64,000 nucleotides of DNA, from the NCBI GenBank assembly GCA_023138835.1, contig JAGLOP010000003.1, forward strand, positions 1 to 64,000. The letters run 5' to 3'. Positions 46,148 through 55,759 of the stretch are shown one piece after another. Position numbers and translations under genes: made by a program. The notes beneath the pieces are model-generated. The model was not told the DNA's origin. It did not search any database and saw only the letters and a list, made by a program, of their open reading frames with translations. Source of the DNA: Arcobacteraceae bacterium (GTDB lineage: Bacteria; Campylobacterota; Campylobacteria; Campylobacterales; Arcobacteraceae). Each line of letters starts with the position of its first letter. Position 1 is the first letter of the stretch.

Positions 46148-46399
46148 ATGATACGACCATGGAATAATAACTTTTGGCTTTATATTTTCTGGACACTCAT
46201 AATAGGCATTATAATAGCTGGCAGATTTTACGATCCTCACAAGGGAAGAAGGGTGACAGCAAGTACAGGTAATTCAGGCTTAGGTGTAGCAGTACAAATC
46301 AACGGAAAAACAATCGATGTAAAAGATTTAAACCAAACGACTTTTAGTCAGAGATTTCAAAAAAATTTAGAAGAAATAAGGAAAGAAAATGAAAAATGA
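46148..46399 (+). CDS. Small protein with one membrane helix (83 aa)
   Basis: An N-terminal hydrophobic helix ('FWLYIFWTLIIGIIIAG') is followed by a hydrophilic domain with 'STGNSGLGVAVQINGKTIDVKDLN'. It overlaps the next gene by 11 bp. The family was not recognised. Confidence 0.7.
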   Translation: MIRPWNNNFWLYIFWTLIIGIIIAGRFYDPHKGRRVTASTGNSGLGVAVQINGKTIDVKDLNQTTFSQRFQKNLEEIRKENEK

Positions 46400-46649
46400 A
46401 ATAAAACTCAATTTTCAAAAAGAAATAAACCGTCTCATTTCACTATTAGATATAGTTCTGAAGACTCAACGATTAACATTATCATTTGAGATTATAGAAA
46501 ATATCAAAATATCAAAAAAGATACTGAACAATTATTTAATAATTCTTAATTTTCAGAAAAAAAATAATGCAACCACAATAGCAGAACTTATTCTGTGTCT
46601 TCCTACTCTACTGTTAGATGTAGAGCAGTATCGTAAGCAAATTTCATAA
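46389..46649 (+). CDS. Small hypothetical protein (86 aa)
   Basis: A soluble, helical protein rich in Leu, Ile and Lys, with no recognised motif. Its start overlaps the preceding gene by 11 bp, which supports translation as part of the operon. Confidence 0.65.
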   Translation: MKNEIKLNFQKEINRLISLLDIVLKTQRLTLSFEIIENIKISKKILNNYLIILNFQKKNNATTIAELILCLPTLLLDVEQYRKQIS

Positions 46650-46671
46650 TAAAAAATAAAAGGAAAATAAA

Positions 46672-47661
46672 ATGTCAGAAAGAATAATAGAAAAAAAAGA
46701 AGAAGAGCTGGAGCAACTTAAGGTAAATATTGGAAAAAAAGAAGAGTTGCAAGTTGCAGTCAAAGGCTTAAAAATCTCAAAATCTGAAACTGAAGATGAG
46801 ATTAATGAGCTAGAAAAAAATAAAAAAGAGATTGAAAAAAAATTGGATAATCATAAAATTAAATCCAAAGGAGATTTAGAAAAAAAGCTCATGCAAATAA
46901 AGAAAATATTAGAGAAAAATAAAACTCAATTAGCAAAGATAAATGAAGAGATAGAGCACGCCGAGGTTCAGCTGCTTCAGATTGCAGCGATGATTGTCAA
47001 TGATATAAAATTGGCTTACGGTATTGCAAAAGCATTAAATAGTACAGTTAAAAACAGAGATATTAATAATATTGATTTTAAAAATACTTCAAATATAGAT
47101 TTTACTTCATTAAATAGAAAAGCTTTAAAAATAATTTCAAGTGAAGAAATTAATGAGTTATGGTCAATAACTAGAGATGAAAACAGAAGTGATCCAGAAG
47201 ATAAAACCTTGCAAAGTAACTTTATCAATATGTCGGCGGTAAAGTTTAATGGCGTTTCATCTTCTGCTTTAGAAGATTGGAAAAATAATGCTACAAAAAA
47301 TGGACTAGATATTACTATTGCAGAAAATTTTATAAAAGATTCACTGGCAAGAGCAAGCGAGCTTGTTAAAGCAGGAATATTAAAAACAACCGACAATGAA
47401 ACATTTAAATTTGCAGATAATAGAGCAATAGAAATTTTATTTAATAATTATGATAAATCAACCAAAGAAATATTTGAGATTAACTTACAATCTGCACAGA
47501 AAGAGATAAAAATAGATGATATTGTAAATATCATCTCAAAAGCAGATGATAGCTTAGAGGGTCTAAGCGGTGAAGCCCTCTCTTGCAATCTTTATGATGA
47601 AGCTCAAAAATTTTTAAAAGATGAAGCCCAAAATATAGCTCCATCTAAAAGCATGAAATAA
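46672..47661 (+). CDS. Coiled-coil protein (329 aa)
   Basis: Residues 1-110 form a long, highly charged coiled coil ('EEELEQLKVNIGKKEELQVAVK'). The rest is helical and soluble, without known domain. It follows a good ribosome site (AAAAGGAAAA) and lies 10 bp before the large membrane-protein gene, so a structural or assembly role for that protein is plausible. Confidence 0.75.
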   Translation: MSERIIEKKEEELEQLKVNIGKKEELQVAVKGLKISKSETEDEINELEKNKKEIEKKLDNHKIKSKGDLEKKLMQIKKILEKNKTQLAKINEEIEHAEVQLLQIAAMIVNDIKLAYGIAKALNSTVKNRDINNIDFKNTSNIDFTSLNRKALKIISSEEINELWSITRDENRSDPEDKTLQSNFINMSAVKFNGVSSSALEDWKNNATKNGLDITIAENFIKDSLARASELVKAGILKTTDNETFKFADNRAIEILFNNYDKSTKEIFEINLQSAQKEIKIDDIVNIISKADDSLEGLSGEALSCNLYDEAQKFLKDEAQNIAPSKSMK

Positions 47662-47671
47662 GTAGTATTTT

Positions 47672-49897
47672 ATGAAATATGTAATAATATTCATTATTTT
47701 CTGTTCAAGTCTTAATGCAGCCTATTATAATAGGGGCAGTGCGGGGAGCTACACATCGATTAAAGTTGATACTTCTGAAAATAGTACAATCATTGTTGAC
47801 AAAATAGCAAAAGACTACCAAATCAAAGCTAACATACAAACACAAATACCATTGACTATAAACATTGCTTCAGATTTTGTTTGTCCTGCTCCTCTAAAAA
47901 GTGGTTTTATTAATCTCGTTTCTAATTACTTTCCCTCAGAAAATCAAATTGAGTGTACCTTATACAAGGTTGAAAGCTCAAGAAAATTTGAGGATACTAA
48001 TACTATTCGTGAAGAGCTATTACAGGTATTTAGGTATCGCCTTCCAGCAGATTTTTCTTCTTTCGAGGGAGATAGGCTTGAAGCTCTTAAAGAGATGAAA
48101 TATTACAATAATATCTCCATCGCAAATAGTATAGATTTGGACAATATCCAAAAAGAATTAGCCACAAATGTCAGAGCTAATAATCAAAATAATCTATCTT
48201 CATATCTAGTTGACATTTTGAGTTTAAATAAGGAGAATATAGATTTAGAAAAATCATCTCAATATTCAAAGGTTGTTACCTATAATAATGATGATGAGTC
48301 AACATTGAATCAGCTATTAATTACAAGCAGGATAGGGGCTTTATTCTCTTTCTTACAAGATTTGAAACATATATATAGTAACGTTGGGACCACTCTATTT
48401 ATTGCTAGTCTTATAAGTCTATTTGGCGGTGTTTTCTTTTTCTATATAAAATTAAAAAAAGAAGGAAATGATTCAGAAAATGACTTAAAACCAACTAGAT
48501 ATATAATTTATATATTTATAACAATGATACTCTTTTCCCCTTTCCCCATCTCTAAAATAAATGATGATAAGACTATGGACAGCACTATCATTTATACTAA
48601 TTTGGCAAACACTGTAGTAAGCTCTTTATATTCAACAATTACATATGTTAACAATAATTTATCTTATTATATTATGAAATCAATTATTACAAATCAGTTA
48701 AAAAATTCAGGTATTCAAACAGGTGTGCAAACTTTTAAATTGATAAAAACTAGAAATAATCTAGTAAAAGAAATTGAGCTTAACTCAATTATAAACAAAC
48801 AGTGTAGTAATATGTATACCTATTTTGATAAAATGACAATCAGCGATAGCTTTAATCAGAAATCAGTTGCCAACCATTCAAATCATAAATTTAATTATGG
48901 TGCCAATATGCCTTTAGGTTGGGTTGGTACTTTCAACTCAAATGTTACAACATACTCATTCAGTTTGCCAGCGTGTTTGAAAAATAGAAATATTTGGATT
49001 AATAATAAAAAAGAAGTTGAACTAATTAAGGAACAATTGAGATATGCTGACGATGCCACTACTCAAGAAATAAAAATAACATCAGATATTATTAAGTCAA
49101 TATATAGAGGTATATTGGAAGATGGCTTTTTATCAATGCCTTTCGCATATCTTAAGATTCAATTATTGTCACAACATATTGAGCCAGATAAGCGTTCAAA
49201 ATCTAATGCAAAGAGAATTGAAAAAGAATTGAAAAAGTATGATGATGATAATTTATTAAACTATATTGCCCGTAAGATTCCACTTCTTTTATTACCTGGT
49301 TCAAGTACTGTCTTACAGGTCACAAAGGATACTATTTCCTTTCCTATATTATCATCTGGTCTTGGCTTAGCAGCAGCCATTACTTATTCGGAAGCATTCT
49401 TAAAGCAATTAGATACATTTATTATAGTAGCCTTCATGAGTATCTATTTCTTTTTATGGTTGGCTTTATTATTACTATATGTACTTCTGAGCTACTTTTT
49501 GTTACCTGTGTGTTTTATGCCCAACAACCATAGAATAATAGGTACATACTTTAAGACAATATTTATCCATTCGTACAAAAGTACCTTAATATTGCTTAGT
49601 TCCCTAGTGGCTTTTATTATGAGTGATTTAATTAAACAATTCAGTAATATAACAATTCGTAAAACCATATTAGAAAGTCAATCAATGTTAAATCTAGGGA
49701 CTTTAAGTTCGATGAGTTTGGCAGTTTTGGAGGGTGTACTAATTGTAGTTATGTCATTGGCTAGTATATTTTTGATATATACATTAATTTCTAAAGCCAG
49801 TGAGTTTGTTATGCAGGCTGTTGGTAGTACGTTCAAGGACTCTACTTCAGACATGCTGCAAGATGTTGCGCAAAAAACCAGACAAAAAGGAGTTTAA
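47672..49897 (+). CDS. Large polytopic membrane protein, conjugation-channel-like
   Basis: This 741-residue protein has a signal peptide (about 1-16, 'IIFIIFCSSLNA'), a periplasmic region, helices at about 239-260 and 276-294, another large extracytoplasmic part (about 300-530), and a C-terminal cluster of helices (about 550-610, 635-652 and 683-706). It ends in a polar tail ('GSTFKDSTSDMLQDVAQKTRQ'). The topology and tail resemble TraG-N, TrbL and DotA/TraY mating-channel proteins, but the identification is by architecture only. Confidence 0.8.
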   Translation: MKYVIIFIIFCSSLNAAYYNRGSAGSYTSIKVDTSENSTIIVDKIAKDYQIKANIQTQIPLTINIASDFVCPAPLKSGFINLVSNYFPSENQIECTLYKVESSRKFEDTNTIREELLQVFRYRLPADFSSFEGDRLEALKEMKYYNNISIANSIDLDNIQKELATNVRANNQNNLSSYLVDILSLNKENIDLEKSSQYSKVVTYNNDDESTLNQLLITSRIGALFSFLQDLKHIYSNVGTTLFIASLISLFGGVFFFYIKLKKEGNDSENDLKPTRYIIYIFITMILFSPFPISKINDDKTMDSTIIYTNLANTVVSSLYSTITYVNNNLSYYIMKSIITNQLKNSGIQTGVQTFKLIKTRNNLVKEIELNSIINKQCSNMYTYFDKMTISDSFNQKSVANHSNHKFNYGANMPLGWVGTFNSNVTTYSFSLPACLKNRNIWINNKKEVELIKEQLRYADDATTQEIKITSDIIKSIYRGILEDGFLSMPFAYLKIQLLSQHIEPDKRSKSNAKRIEKELKKYDDDNLLNYIARKIPLLLLPGSSTVLQVTKDTISFPILSSGLGLAAAITYSEAFLKQLDTFIIVAFMSIYFFLWLALLLLYVLLSYFLLPVCFMPNNHRIIGTYFKTIFIHSYKSTLILLSSLVAFIMSDLIKQFSNITIRKTILESQSMLNLGTLSSMSLAVLEGVLIVVMSLASIFLIYTLISKASEFVMQAVGSTFKDSTSDMLQDVAQKTRQKGV

Positions 49898-49898
49898 C

Positions 49899-50228
49899 AT
49901 GAAAAACGATTTAGAATTTTTAAGAGGTCTTATATACAAATCAAGACCTCTATTTAGGTATCTATTGATATTAATATATTCAGTTCTACCTGCATTTATT
50001 ATATATTTAATTGTACTTTTCTATCAAGAAGAGTTTAATATAAGTGAGAGGTATCTCCACTTAACAACACTTGGATTTTATGTATTCTTTTGTTTTTATT
50101 ATGAAATATCAACGAGAATTAAAAGAAAAAACAGAGGATATTCAAATGATATAAGCTTGTTTGGGCTACCTGAACGAAACAAATTAAAAGATTATGAAAA
50201 TTTAAAAAAATTAAATGAGGAAAAATAA
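49899..50228 (+). CDS. Small membrane protein (109 aa)
   Basis: The ATG at 49899, 1 bp after the preceding stop and with AAAAAGGAG upstream, gives 109 residues. Two membrane helices (about 18-41 and 55-70) are followed by a basic cytoplasmic tail. It overlaps the next ATG. The family was not recognised. Confidence 0.75.
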   Translation: MKNDLEFLRGLIYKSRPLFRYLLILIYSVLPAFIIYLIVLFYQEEFNISERYLHLTTLGFYVFFCFYYEISTRIKRKNRGYSNDISLFGLPERNKLKDYENLKKLNEEK

Positions 50229-50464
50229 TGAAAACAACAATAATAAATATAGTAGTAATAAGTATATCTTCAATTTTGTTGTATATATTTTTAGATAGTC
50301 CAATAGTTGCAAGTGATGACTCACTTAATACTCCCTGGTATGTATATATATCTGCATTAGTGTTAATGGAGCGATTGGTATCAATTCTGTATGCACCACT
50401 TGAACCATTTGCAGATAAATCTTGTGATATTTTATCAAAAAAAACAAATGATTTATTAAAGTAG
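50228..50464 (+). CDS. Small membrane protein (78 aa), related to the head of 51250-51981
   Basis: The first 23 residues ('MKTTIINIVVISISSILLYI') closely resemble the start of the 243-residue protein at 51250, and the upstream DNA is similar too. One or two membrane helices are present. The similarity suggests that a duplication produced a fused gene downstream. Confidence 0.7.
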   Translation: MKTTIINIVVISISSILLYIFLDSPIVASDDSLNTPWYVYISALVLMERLVSILYAPLEPFADKSCDILSKKTNDLLK

Positions 50465-50470
50465 TAAAAA

Positions 50471-51196
50471 ATGGAAGCGGAAACATATTATTTACTTGGA
50501 AAGACAGCTTTTAATGCAGGTAAGTCAACGCTGGCATACATAGATATGTACGTTATATCATCAGCTTTAATGTTTGGAATTCTTGCAACAGTAACTATTA
50601 TAGTCCCTTTCTTTTCAGGTTTAAGAAAGGGATACGATTTAATAGTAAAAAGAGAACAGAATAAATCCTATTTATATTTTGCAACACTCCCTATTATTTA
50701 TAGTTTTATCGGATTATTGGTCTTTATCTTCATATCTTCGATGACAGATTTTTTTGCAACAGATTCTGCTACTAGTATTTACAATTTTTTTACGATTAAT
50801 ATTGATAATTATTCACAGGTATTGGAAAATCAGGGCTTGAAGTTCTTAAAAATACAGCTGGGATTTATGGATGTTTTTTCTTCTTTAGTCCTCGCACTAT
50901 TAGCATTCATGCCTTTTATCCTCTTGATTTATTCATATTTGATAACCTTTGAAATCAGAGCAAATACCAGCAGTAAAAAAGGTAATAGTAGTATAACAAT
51001 TTGGATCATAAATATATTTATAGTTTTTACTTTGGCGGGTATTTTCTTGGTGTATTTTAATTCTATATCTAATCAAGTTTTTTTAAAAAAACCAATAGAG
51101 CATGCAAGATATGGGAAGATTATAAATACACGGGATATCTCAAGGAAGATGATGATTTATTATATACAAGAAGGTCTAAAGGCGATGAGGAAGTAA
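50471..51196 (+). CDS. Four-helix membrane protein (241 aa), first of a duplicated pair
   Basis: The protein has about four membrane helices (25-52, 70-93, 130-157 and 172-194). It shares most of its length with the next gene, for example 'TLPIIYSFIGLLVF', 'YFNSIS(N/T)QVFLKKPI' and 'MFGILAT'. Its N-terminal 25 residues are unlike those of the copy. Function is unknown; it lies within the membrane-protein run before the ParA-like gene. Confidence 0.75.
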   Translation: MEAETYYLLGKTAFNAGKSTLAYIDMYVISSALMFGILATVTIIVPFFSGLRKGYDLIVKREQNKSYLYFATLPIIYSFIGLLVFIFISSMTDFFATDSATSIYNFFTINIDNYSQVLENQGLKFLKIQLGFMDVFSSLVLALLAFMPFILLIYSYLITFEIRANTSSKKGNSSITIWIINIFIVFTLAGIFLVYFNSISNQVFLKKPIEHARYGKIINTRDISRKMMIYYIQEGLKAMRK

Positions 51197-51249
51197 TTGT
51201 GAGTTTAAAATCTCTTCAAAATTTAAATAAATTAAATAAGGAAAACAAA

Positions 51250-51981
51250 ATGAAAACAATAATAAACATCATAGTATTAGGTATATCTTTATTGGTATCT
51301 TTTATCTTTTTAGATAATCTAACAATTGCAGCTAATGTAATCTTATCATCTTTGATGTTTGGAATTCTTGCTACTGCAACAATTATATTTTCTTTTCTAC
51401 TAGGCTTAAAAAAAGGCTATGACTTGATAATTGAAAAAGAAGAGAAAAAGAGTTATCTATCATCTGCAACACTCCCTATTATTTATAGTTTTATCGGACT
51501 ATTGGTCTTTCTTCTTTTATCCTCACTAAATGATCTGTTCGCAACCAATTCCGCAATTAGTATGTATAATTTTTTCACGCTTACATTTGAGAACTATTCG
51601 CAGGTATTAGAAAGTCAGGTATTAGCAATTTTAAAAATACAGCTGGGGCTTATGCACATATTTTCTTCTATAGTCCTCACATTACTAGCATTCATCCCTT
51701 TTATAATATTTGTGTACAGTTACTTGATAACATTGAAGCTGCCATTAAATACCGGTACCAAAAAGGGTGGTAATAAAATAAAAAATTGGATAATAAATAC
51801 AGTCATAACCTTTAGCATAGCAAGTATCTTCTTTGTATATTTCAATTCTATATCTACTCAAGTTTTTTTAAAAAAACCAATTCAGCACGAAAAGTATGGG
51901 AAGATAAAACAGACAGAAGATATTTTAAGAGGAATGATTATCTACTATATGCAACTAGATTTAAAGGCAATGAAAAATTAG
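51250..51981 (+). CDS. Four-helix membrane protein (243 aa), second of a duplicated pair
   Basis: This paralogue of 50471-51196 starts with a segment like the 78-residue protein at 50228 and then joins the shared body. I prefer ATG 51250 (AAGGAAAA upstream) to a GTG at 51199. The upstream 58 bp are repeated before the ParA-like gene (51993-52052). Divergence between the two copies is substantial, so the duplication is not recent. Confidence 0.75.
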   Translation: MKTIINIIVLGISLLVSFIFLDNLTIAANVILSSLMFGILATATIIFSFLLGLKKGYDLIIEKEEKKSYLSSATLPIIYSFIGLLVFLLLSSLNDLFATNSAISMYNFFTLTFENYSQVLESQVLAILKIQLGLMHIFSSIVLTLLAFIPFIIFVYSYLITLKLPLNTGTKKGGNKIKNWIINTVITFSIASIFFVYFNSISTQVFLKKPIQHEKYGKIKQTEDILRGMIIYYMQLDLKAMKN

Positions 51982-51992
51982 TTTGCCATATT

Positions 51993-52052
51993 ATGAGTTT
52001 AAAATCTCTTCAAAATTTAAAATAAAATTAAATAAGGAAAACAAGATGAAAA
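51993..52052 (+). repeat. Duplicated leader sequence (copy of 51199-51256)
   Basis: About 58 bp beginning TGAGTTTAAAATCTCTTCAA precede both the second membrane-protein copy and the ParA-like gene, differing mainly by two inserted A residues. A looser version lies before 50228. The repeat carries the ribosome site AAGGAAAAC for each gene. Confidence 0.7.
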
Positions 52053-52780
52053 AAACAGTTATAAGTATCCTTCAAAGTAAGGGCGGTGTAGGAAAAAGTT
52101 GGTTAAGTGCATTACTTAGTGATCTACTTTTGAGTACCGGTAAAAAAGTTAAGATATTTGATAATGATAGTGAAACTCCAAGATTATTACAGTATAAAGG
52201 CGTAAATGCTGAACACATACAATTATATAATTTAGATAACAACGGTCATGTTAAGCCTGAAAGCCTTAATATTAATGCAATGGATACTATTACAGATGAG
52301 CTAGAAAATGGTGATGCAGATATAATTATTGTAGATAATGGTTCGCCATCTTTTCAACCATTTTTAAGCTATTTCCAAAGTAACACAATTGAACTTTTTA
52401 ATGAGTTAGATATTGAATTTGTATGTGTAATACCAATCGCAAAAGATCAGATAACACATACAGCACCTCTTGAGGTTTTAAGGTCATATAAACAGAATGT
52501 CAAATACATACTAGTCGAAAATTTACACTTTGGTACCTTTACCTACCACACCGCTGCTTTTGATGCTCATGAAGTTGATTGTTCAGTTTTCACAATGGAG
52601 AAATACACAAAATCTCAAAGCGATGATATAGAGAAAGTACAAAGTATGAATCTATTATTAAGTGAAGCAGTAAAAAGTAAAGAATTTAATCTTGTATCTA
52701 AATCAAGATTATTACAAGCACAAAAAGCTTTTAGCGAACCCTTTTTACAAATTCTAAACTCTTATGATGATGAGGAGTAA
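52046..52780 (+). CDS. ParA/MinD-family ATPase
   Basis: This 244-residue ATPase starts at ATG 52046 with AAGGAAAAC upstream. It has the deviant Walker A motif 'SKGGVGKSWLSALL' (Lys12, Lys17), 'KIFDNDSETP' (A') and 'DIIIVDNGSPSF' (B). ParA-like proteins next to relaxases (TraL and related) occur in transfer regions; partition or plasmid-form stability is the alternative. No ParB gene was found next to it. Confidence 0.88.
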   Translation: MKKTVISILQSKGGVGKSWLSALLSDLLLSTGKKVKIFDNDSETPRLLQYKGVNAEHIQLYNLDNNGHVKPESLNINAMDTITDELENGDADIIIVDNGSPSFQPFLSYFQSNTIELFNELDIEFVCVIPIAKDQITHTAPLEVLRSYKQNVKYILVENLHFGTFTYHTAAFDAHEVDCSVFTMEKYTKSQSDDIEKVQSMNLLLSEAVKSKEFNLVSKSRLLQAQKAFSEPFLQILNSYDDEE

Positions 52781-52783
52781 AAA

Positions 52784-53308
52784 ATGGATGATATATCAAG
52801 AGAATTATTACTAATCCAAAAAGAATATAATATCGCAGATAACGACCCCGTTTTTGCGATATTTAAAGCACTTGATAAAACAAATATAGGGCTTATTACT
52901 GCTATAGCAGAAGCTCAAAAATTTCAAGATATGAATTTGGTTATTAATAAACAGCTAGAGATTAATATTTTAAAATTAGAAACCGTAAAAGATAAAATGT
53001 ACGAAAATATATCTAAAGACATTTTTGAGAATATAGAAGCAGATATAATTGGTTTTCAAAAAGATATACAGGAGATAAAAAACCAAACACTTGGAGAGAT
53101 AGAGTCAAGTAAAAAATTTATTTTAAAAACAAATGAATATATTCAATCTTTGCCGGACACACAAACAACTATTTATAAAATCTCAAACGATATAAAAAAT
53201 ATGTCAGAGCCTGGAACTAATATAGCTATATTGATAGCGATATCTCTTATAAACACACTTGGTCTTTCATTTTGGTTATTTTATTATTTCATAGTACTTG
53301 GAGCTTAA
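52784..53308 (+). CDS. Helical protein with C-terminal membrane anchor (174 aa)
   Basis: A long helical, acidic region (about 1-140) is followed by one hydrophobic helix at the end ('IAILIAISLINTLGLSFWLFYYF'). It lies between the ParA-like and relaxase-like genes with 3-bp gaps on both sides. The layout resembles accessory proteins that hold a relaxosome at the membrane, but no family was recognised. Confidence 0.72.
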   Translation: MDDISRELLLIQKEYNIADNDPVFAIFKALDKTNIGLITAIAEAQKFQDMNLVINKQLEINILKLETVKDKMYENISKDIFENIEADIIGFQKDIQEIKNQTLGEIESSKKFILKTNEYIQSLPDTQTTIYKISNDIKNMSEPGTNIAILIAISLINTLGLSFWLFYYFIVLGA

Positions 53309-53311
53309 AAG

Positions 53312-55759
53312 ATGGCTTGGAACTTAAAGGCTCATATTTTAGATCATAGTGCAGCAACTTCCAATAAGTTGCCTGCAACTTTTGATGAGAATAATCCTAA
53401 GAACCAGCACTTTACAGCTTCAATCGATATAAGCCAATTGATAGTAAATCATAAATGCAAAAGTCAGGCAGATATAGACAAGGTTATGACTGCGTTTATG
53501 AATGATTTAGTAAATCATACACATACTTTTGAAGAGTCAAAAGGTCGTGATAAACATGGTAAACAATTAAGACGTACTAAAAATTTTGATTTTAAAGACG
53601 CTTTGGTTGCTTATCATAATTCGGGAAGCGACTCTATTAATAGTAATAACTATAGTGTAGAGCCTCACTTTCACATACTTTTTGATAAAAGTAAAAAGTT
53701 AGGAATAGGATACCATCAATTAAAAAAGGCAATAAATACAGTTAGTGAAAAATATGACTTAGTATTTAATTTTCAGGAAGAAGTCGAAAACAAAAATAAT
53801 TCTTTAAAATTAAGTACTAGCGGTTTTACATGGTTCACTAAGAAAGTGAATAACAAAGATTTTATTGCAAAAGTATCCAATAAAGAAAAACTTACACAAG
53901 AGATTAATAGTGTGGTTCAACACTATAAAAATACTGGCAATATACAATACTATTGTAAAGCGATGATAGATTTTCAGTCAAGGCTTAAAAGATTAAATTT
54001 AGATTTTGAATATCAAGGTAAAAATTTAAAAGATGAATTTCCTTTATTTTTAACAGATAAAGATATTGCTACTCTTAAAGCCCTACACAATAGCGATAAA
54101 GACAAAATATATGAGTTTCTATCAGATAGAAGCAATAAGATTGCTAGAGCCTATATTGAGTCTAAATATGGCTTTAATAACATAGTTTTTAATGAGTTAC
54201 AAAAAAGAGGTGTAGTTTTGCCTCATATAGACTTAGATTTAGAACATATTAATTTAATAATAGGTTATAAACAAAAATCACTTAATGATTATAAGTTATC
54301 AATTAATCAGTGCTATGTCAATGATTATAATCAGGTGCTTACAATAGCTAAAAATGAAAAAGAAGTGCAGCAGCTTATGCAAAAATTAGGATATAAATCT
54401 TTTGCGTATAAACAAAAAACAATCTCAAATAAAAGGCAGCGCGTAGGCTTTACTTTTACTAATAAAAACAATAAACAGGTAACCGTTTATTATTCAAAAT
54501 TAGGCTTAAATCTAAAAGATATTAGAGCTCAATTGATAAAAAACAATAAAAATATAAATAATTCAAAAGTGGATACTTTGGTATCTCATTTAAATAACTA
54601 CAAGCCCAGAAAACAAAATAAATCAAATGAGAAATATTTACAAATATATAAAATTGATTCTAGCCTTGATTTATCTAACTTTTATATAAAAGAAGTAGAT
54701 AACCACATTGAATTTAAAGCAAAAGGCACTTTTATAGTAGATAATGGAAATGAGCTAATTATAAAAAGACAAAAATATAATGTAGAGAATAATGTAAAGC
54801 TTCTCCTTGATATGGCACAAGCTAAGGGATGGAACAAAATAAAAATATCTGGTACTCCAGAGTTTAAACAAGCAATTAAAAAAGAATTGGAAGCAAGAGC
54901 AAAAGCCAATCAAGAACTAAAGAATAAATTAATACAAAATACTAATAAAGATACTCCAGCAGTTAGATTTTTAAAAGAGTCTAAAAGTGATTTAGAGCAT
55001 TTAGAAGAGTTAAAAAATATACATTTGTCTAATTACTCATTAGATGAAAAAGAAGCCGAATACACTTTGTTATGGGAGATTAGAGAGCGTGCAGTCAAAA
55101 ATAAAGATATAGATATGCTAGATAAGAGCTATGAAGCAGATAAACAATTATCACATGAAGAGATAAGATATAAAATTATCGAATATGCAAAAGTTTTAAA
55201 TATTAGCAGTTCTGATATTAATACTAATATTGCAAATAAACACTTTGGTATTGATAAACAAGAAGCTCAACATTGGCACGATACAGTTAAAAATGATGAG
55301 TATTATGACGAGTTATTTCTAAATGAAATGGTTGATGAACTTGAGAATAAAATGACCTCTTTTTATTTTAGAAATGAATTAACAGATAATCAGGTTGAAA
55401 AAAACATTAAGACAATGGATTCCAATTTGGAGCAATTTAAATCTTATAGAGATGAATATATAAATAAAAAAATCTATCAAGAGAAGTTACAAGATATAAA
55501 AGAGTATATGAGTAGTAGTAGTTTTTATATTGCTCAACATATGATTAATGAGCTAGATAATGAAACAGATAAAAAACAGTTAAACAATGAGTATTCAGAA
55601 CATATAAATGCAGCTTCAGAAGATGAAAAAATATTTGATAAAGTTGAAAAAAATAATAAAGAAAGCGAGGACTTAAATTATAAAACAAGCAAACTAAGCG
55701 ATGAGCTTTATAAGGAAGCAGAACAATCTAAAACAGAAACAAAAGGAATGAAACAATGA
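53312..55759 (+). CDS. Relaxase-like HUH endonuclease with LPD7-like domain
   Basis: This 815-residue protein has the metal-binding HUH motif 'SVEPHFHILFD' (His119 and His121) in its N-terminal domain, preceded by 'KDALVAYHNSG', which offers a candidate catalytic tyrosine at 101. Residues about 460-545 match the LPD7 pattern of plasmid relaxases ('GTFIVDNGNELIIKRQKY', 'AQAKGWNKIKISGTPEFKQA'). The C-terminal third is a charged coiled coil. A nicking protein for mobilization is the best call; a rolling-circle replication initiator is the alternative. No primase or helicase motif was seen. Confidence 0.75.
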   Translation: MAWNLKAHILDHSAATSNKLPATFDENNPKNQHFTASIDISQLIVNHKCKSQADIDKVMTAFMNDLVNHTHTFEESKGRDKHGKQLRRTKNFDFKDALVAYHNSGSDSINSNNYSVEPHFHILFDKSKKLGIGYHQLKKAINTVSEKYDLVFNFQEEVENKNNSLKLSTSGFTWFTKKVNNKDFIAKVSNKEKLTQEINSVVQHYKNTGNIQYYCKAMIDFQSRLKRLNLDFEYQGKNLKDEFPLFLTDKDIATLKALHNSDKDKIYEFLSDRSNKIARAYIESKYGFNNIVFNELQKRGVVLPHIDLDLEHINLIIGYKQKSLNDYKLSINQCYVNDYNQVLTIAKNEKEVQQLMQKLGYKSFAYKQKTISNKRQRVGFTFTNKNNKQVTVYYSKLGLNLKDIRAQLIKNNKNINNSKVDTLVSHLNNYKPRKQNKSNEKYLQIYKIDSSLDLSNFYIKEVDNHIEFKAKGTFIVDNGNELIIKRQKYNVENNVKLLLDMAQAKGWNKIKISGTPEFKQAIKKELEARAKANQELKNKLIQNTNKDTPAVRFLKESKSDLEHLEELKNIHLSNYSLDEKEAEYTLLWEIRERAVKNKDIDMLDKSYEADKQLSHEEIRYKIIEYAKVLNISSSDINTNIANKHFGIDKQEAQHWHDTVKNDEYYDELFLNEMVDELENKMTSFYFRNELTDNQVEKNIKTMDSNLEQFKSYRDEYINKKIYQEKLQDIKEYMSSSSFYIAQHMINELDNETDKKQLNNEYSEHINAASEDEKIFDKVEKNNKESEDLNYKTSKLSDELYKEAEQSKTETKGMKQ

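Noticed and set aside
51199-51249. Longer N-terminus for the second membrane-protein copy (GTG start)
   Set aside because: The stretch belongs to a repeated leader that also occurs outside the reading frame before the ParA-like gene, and a better ribosome site precedes 51250.
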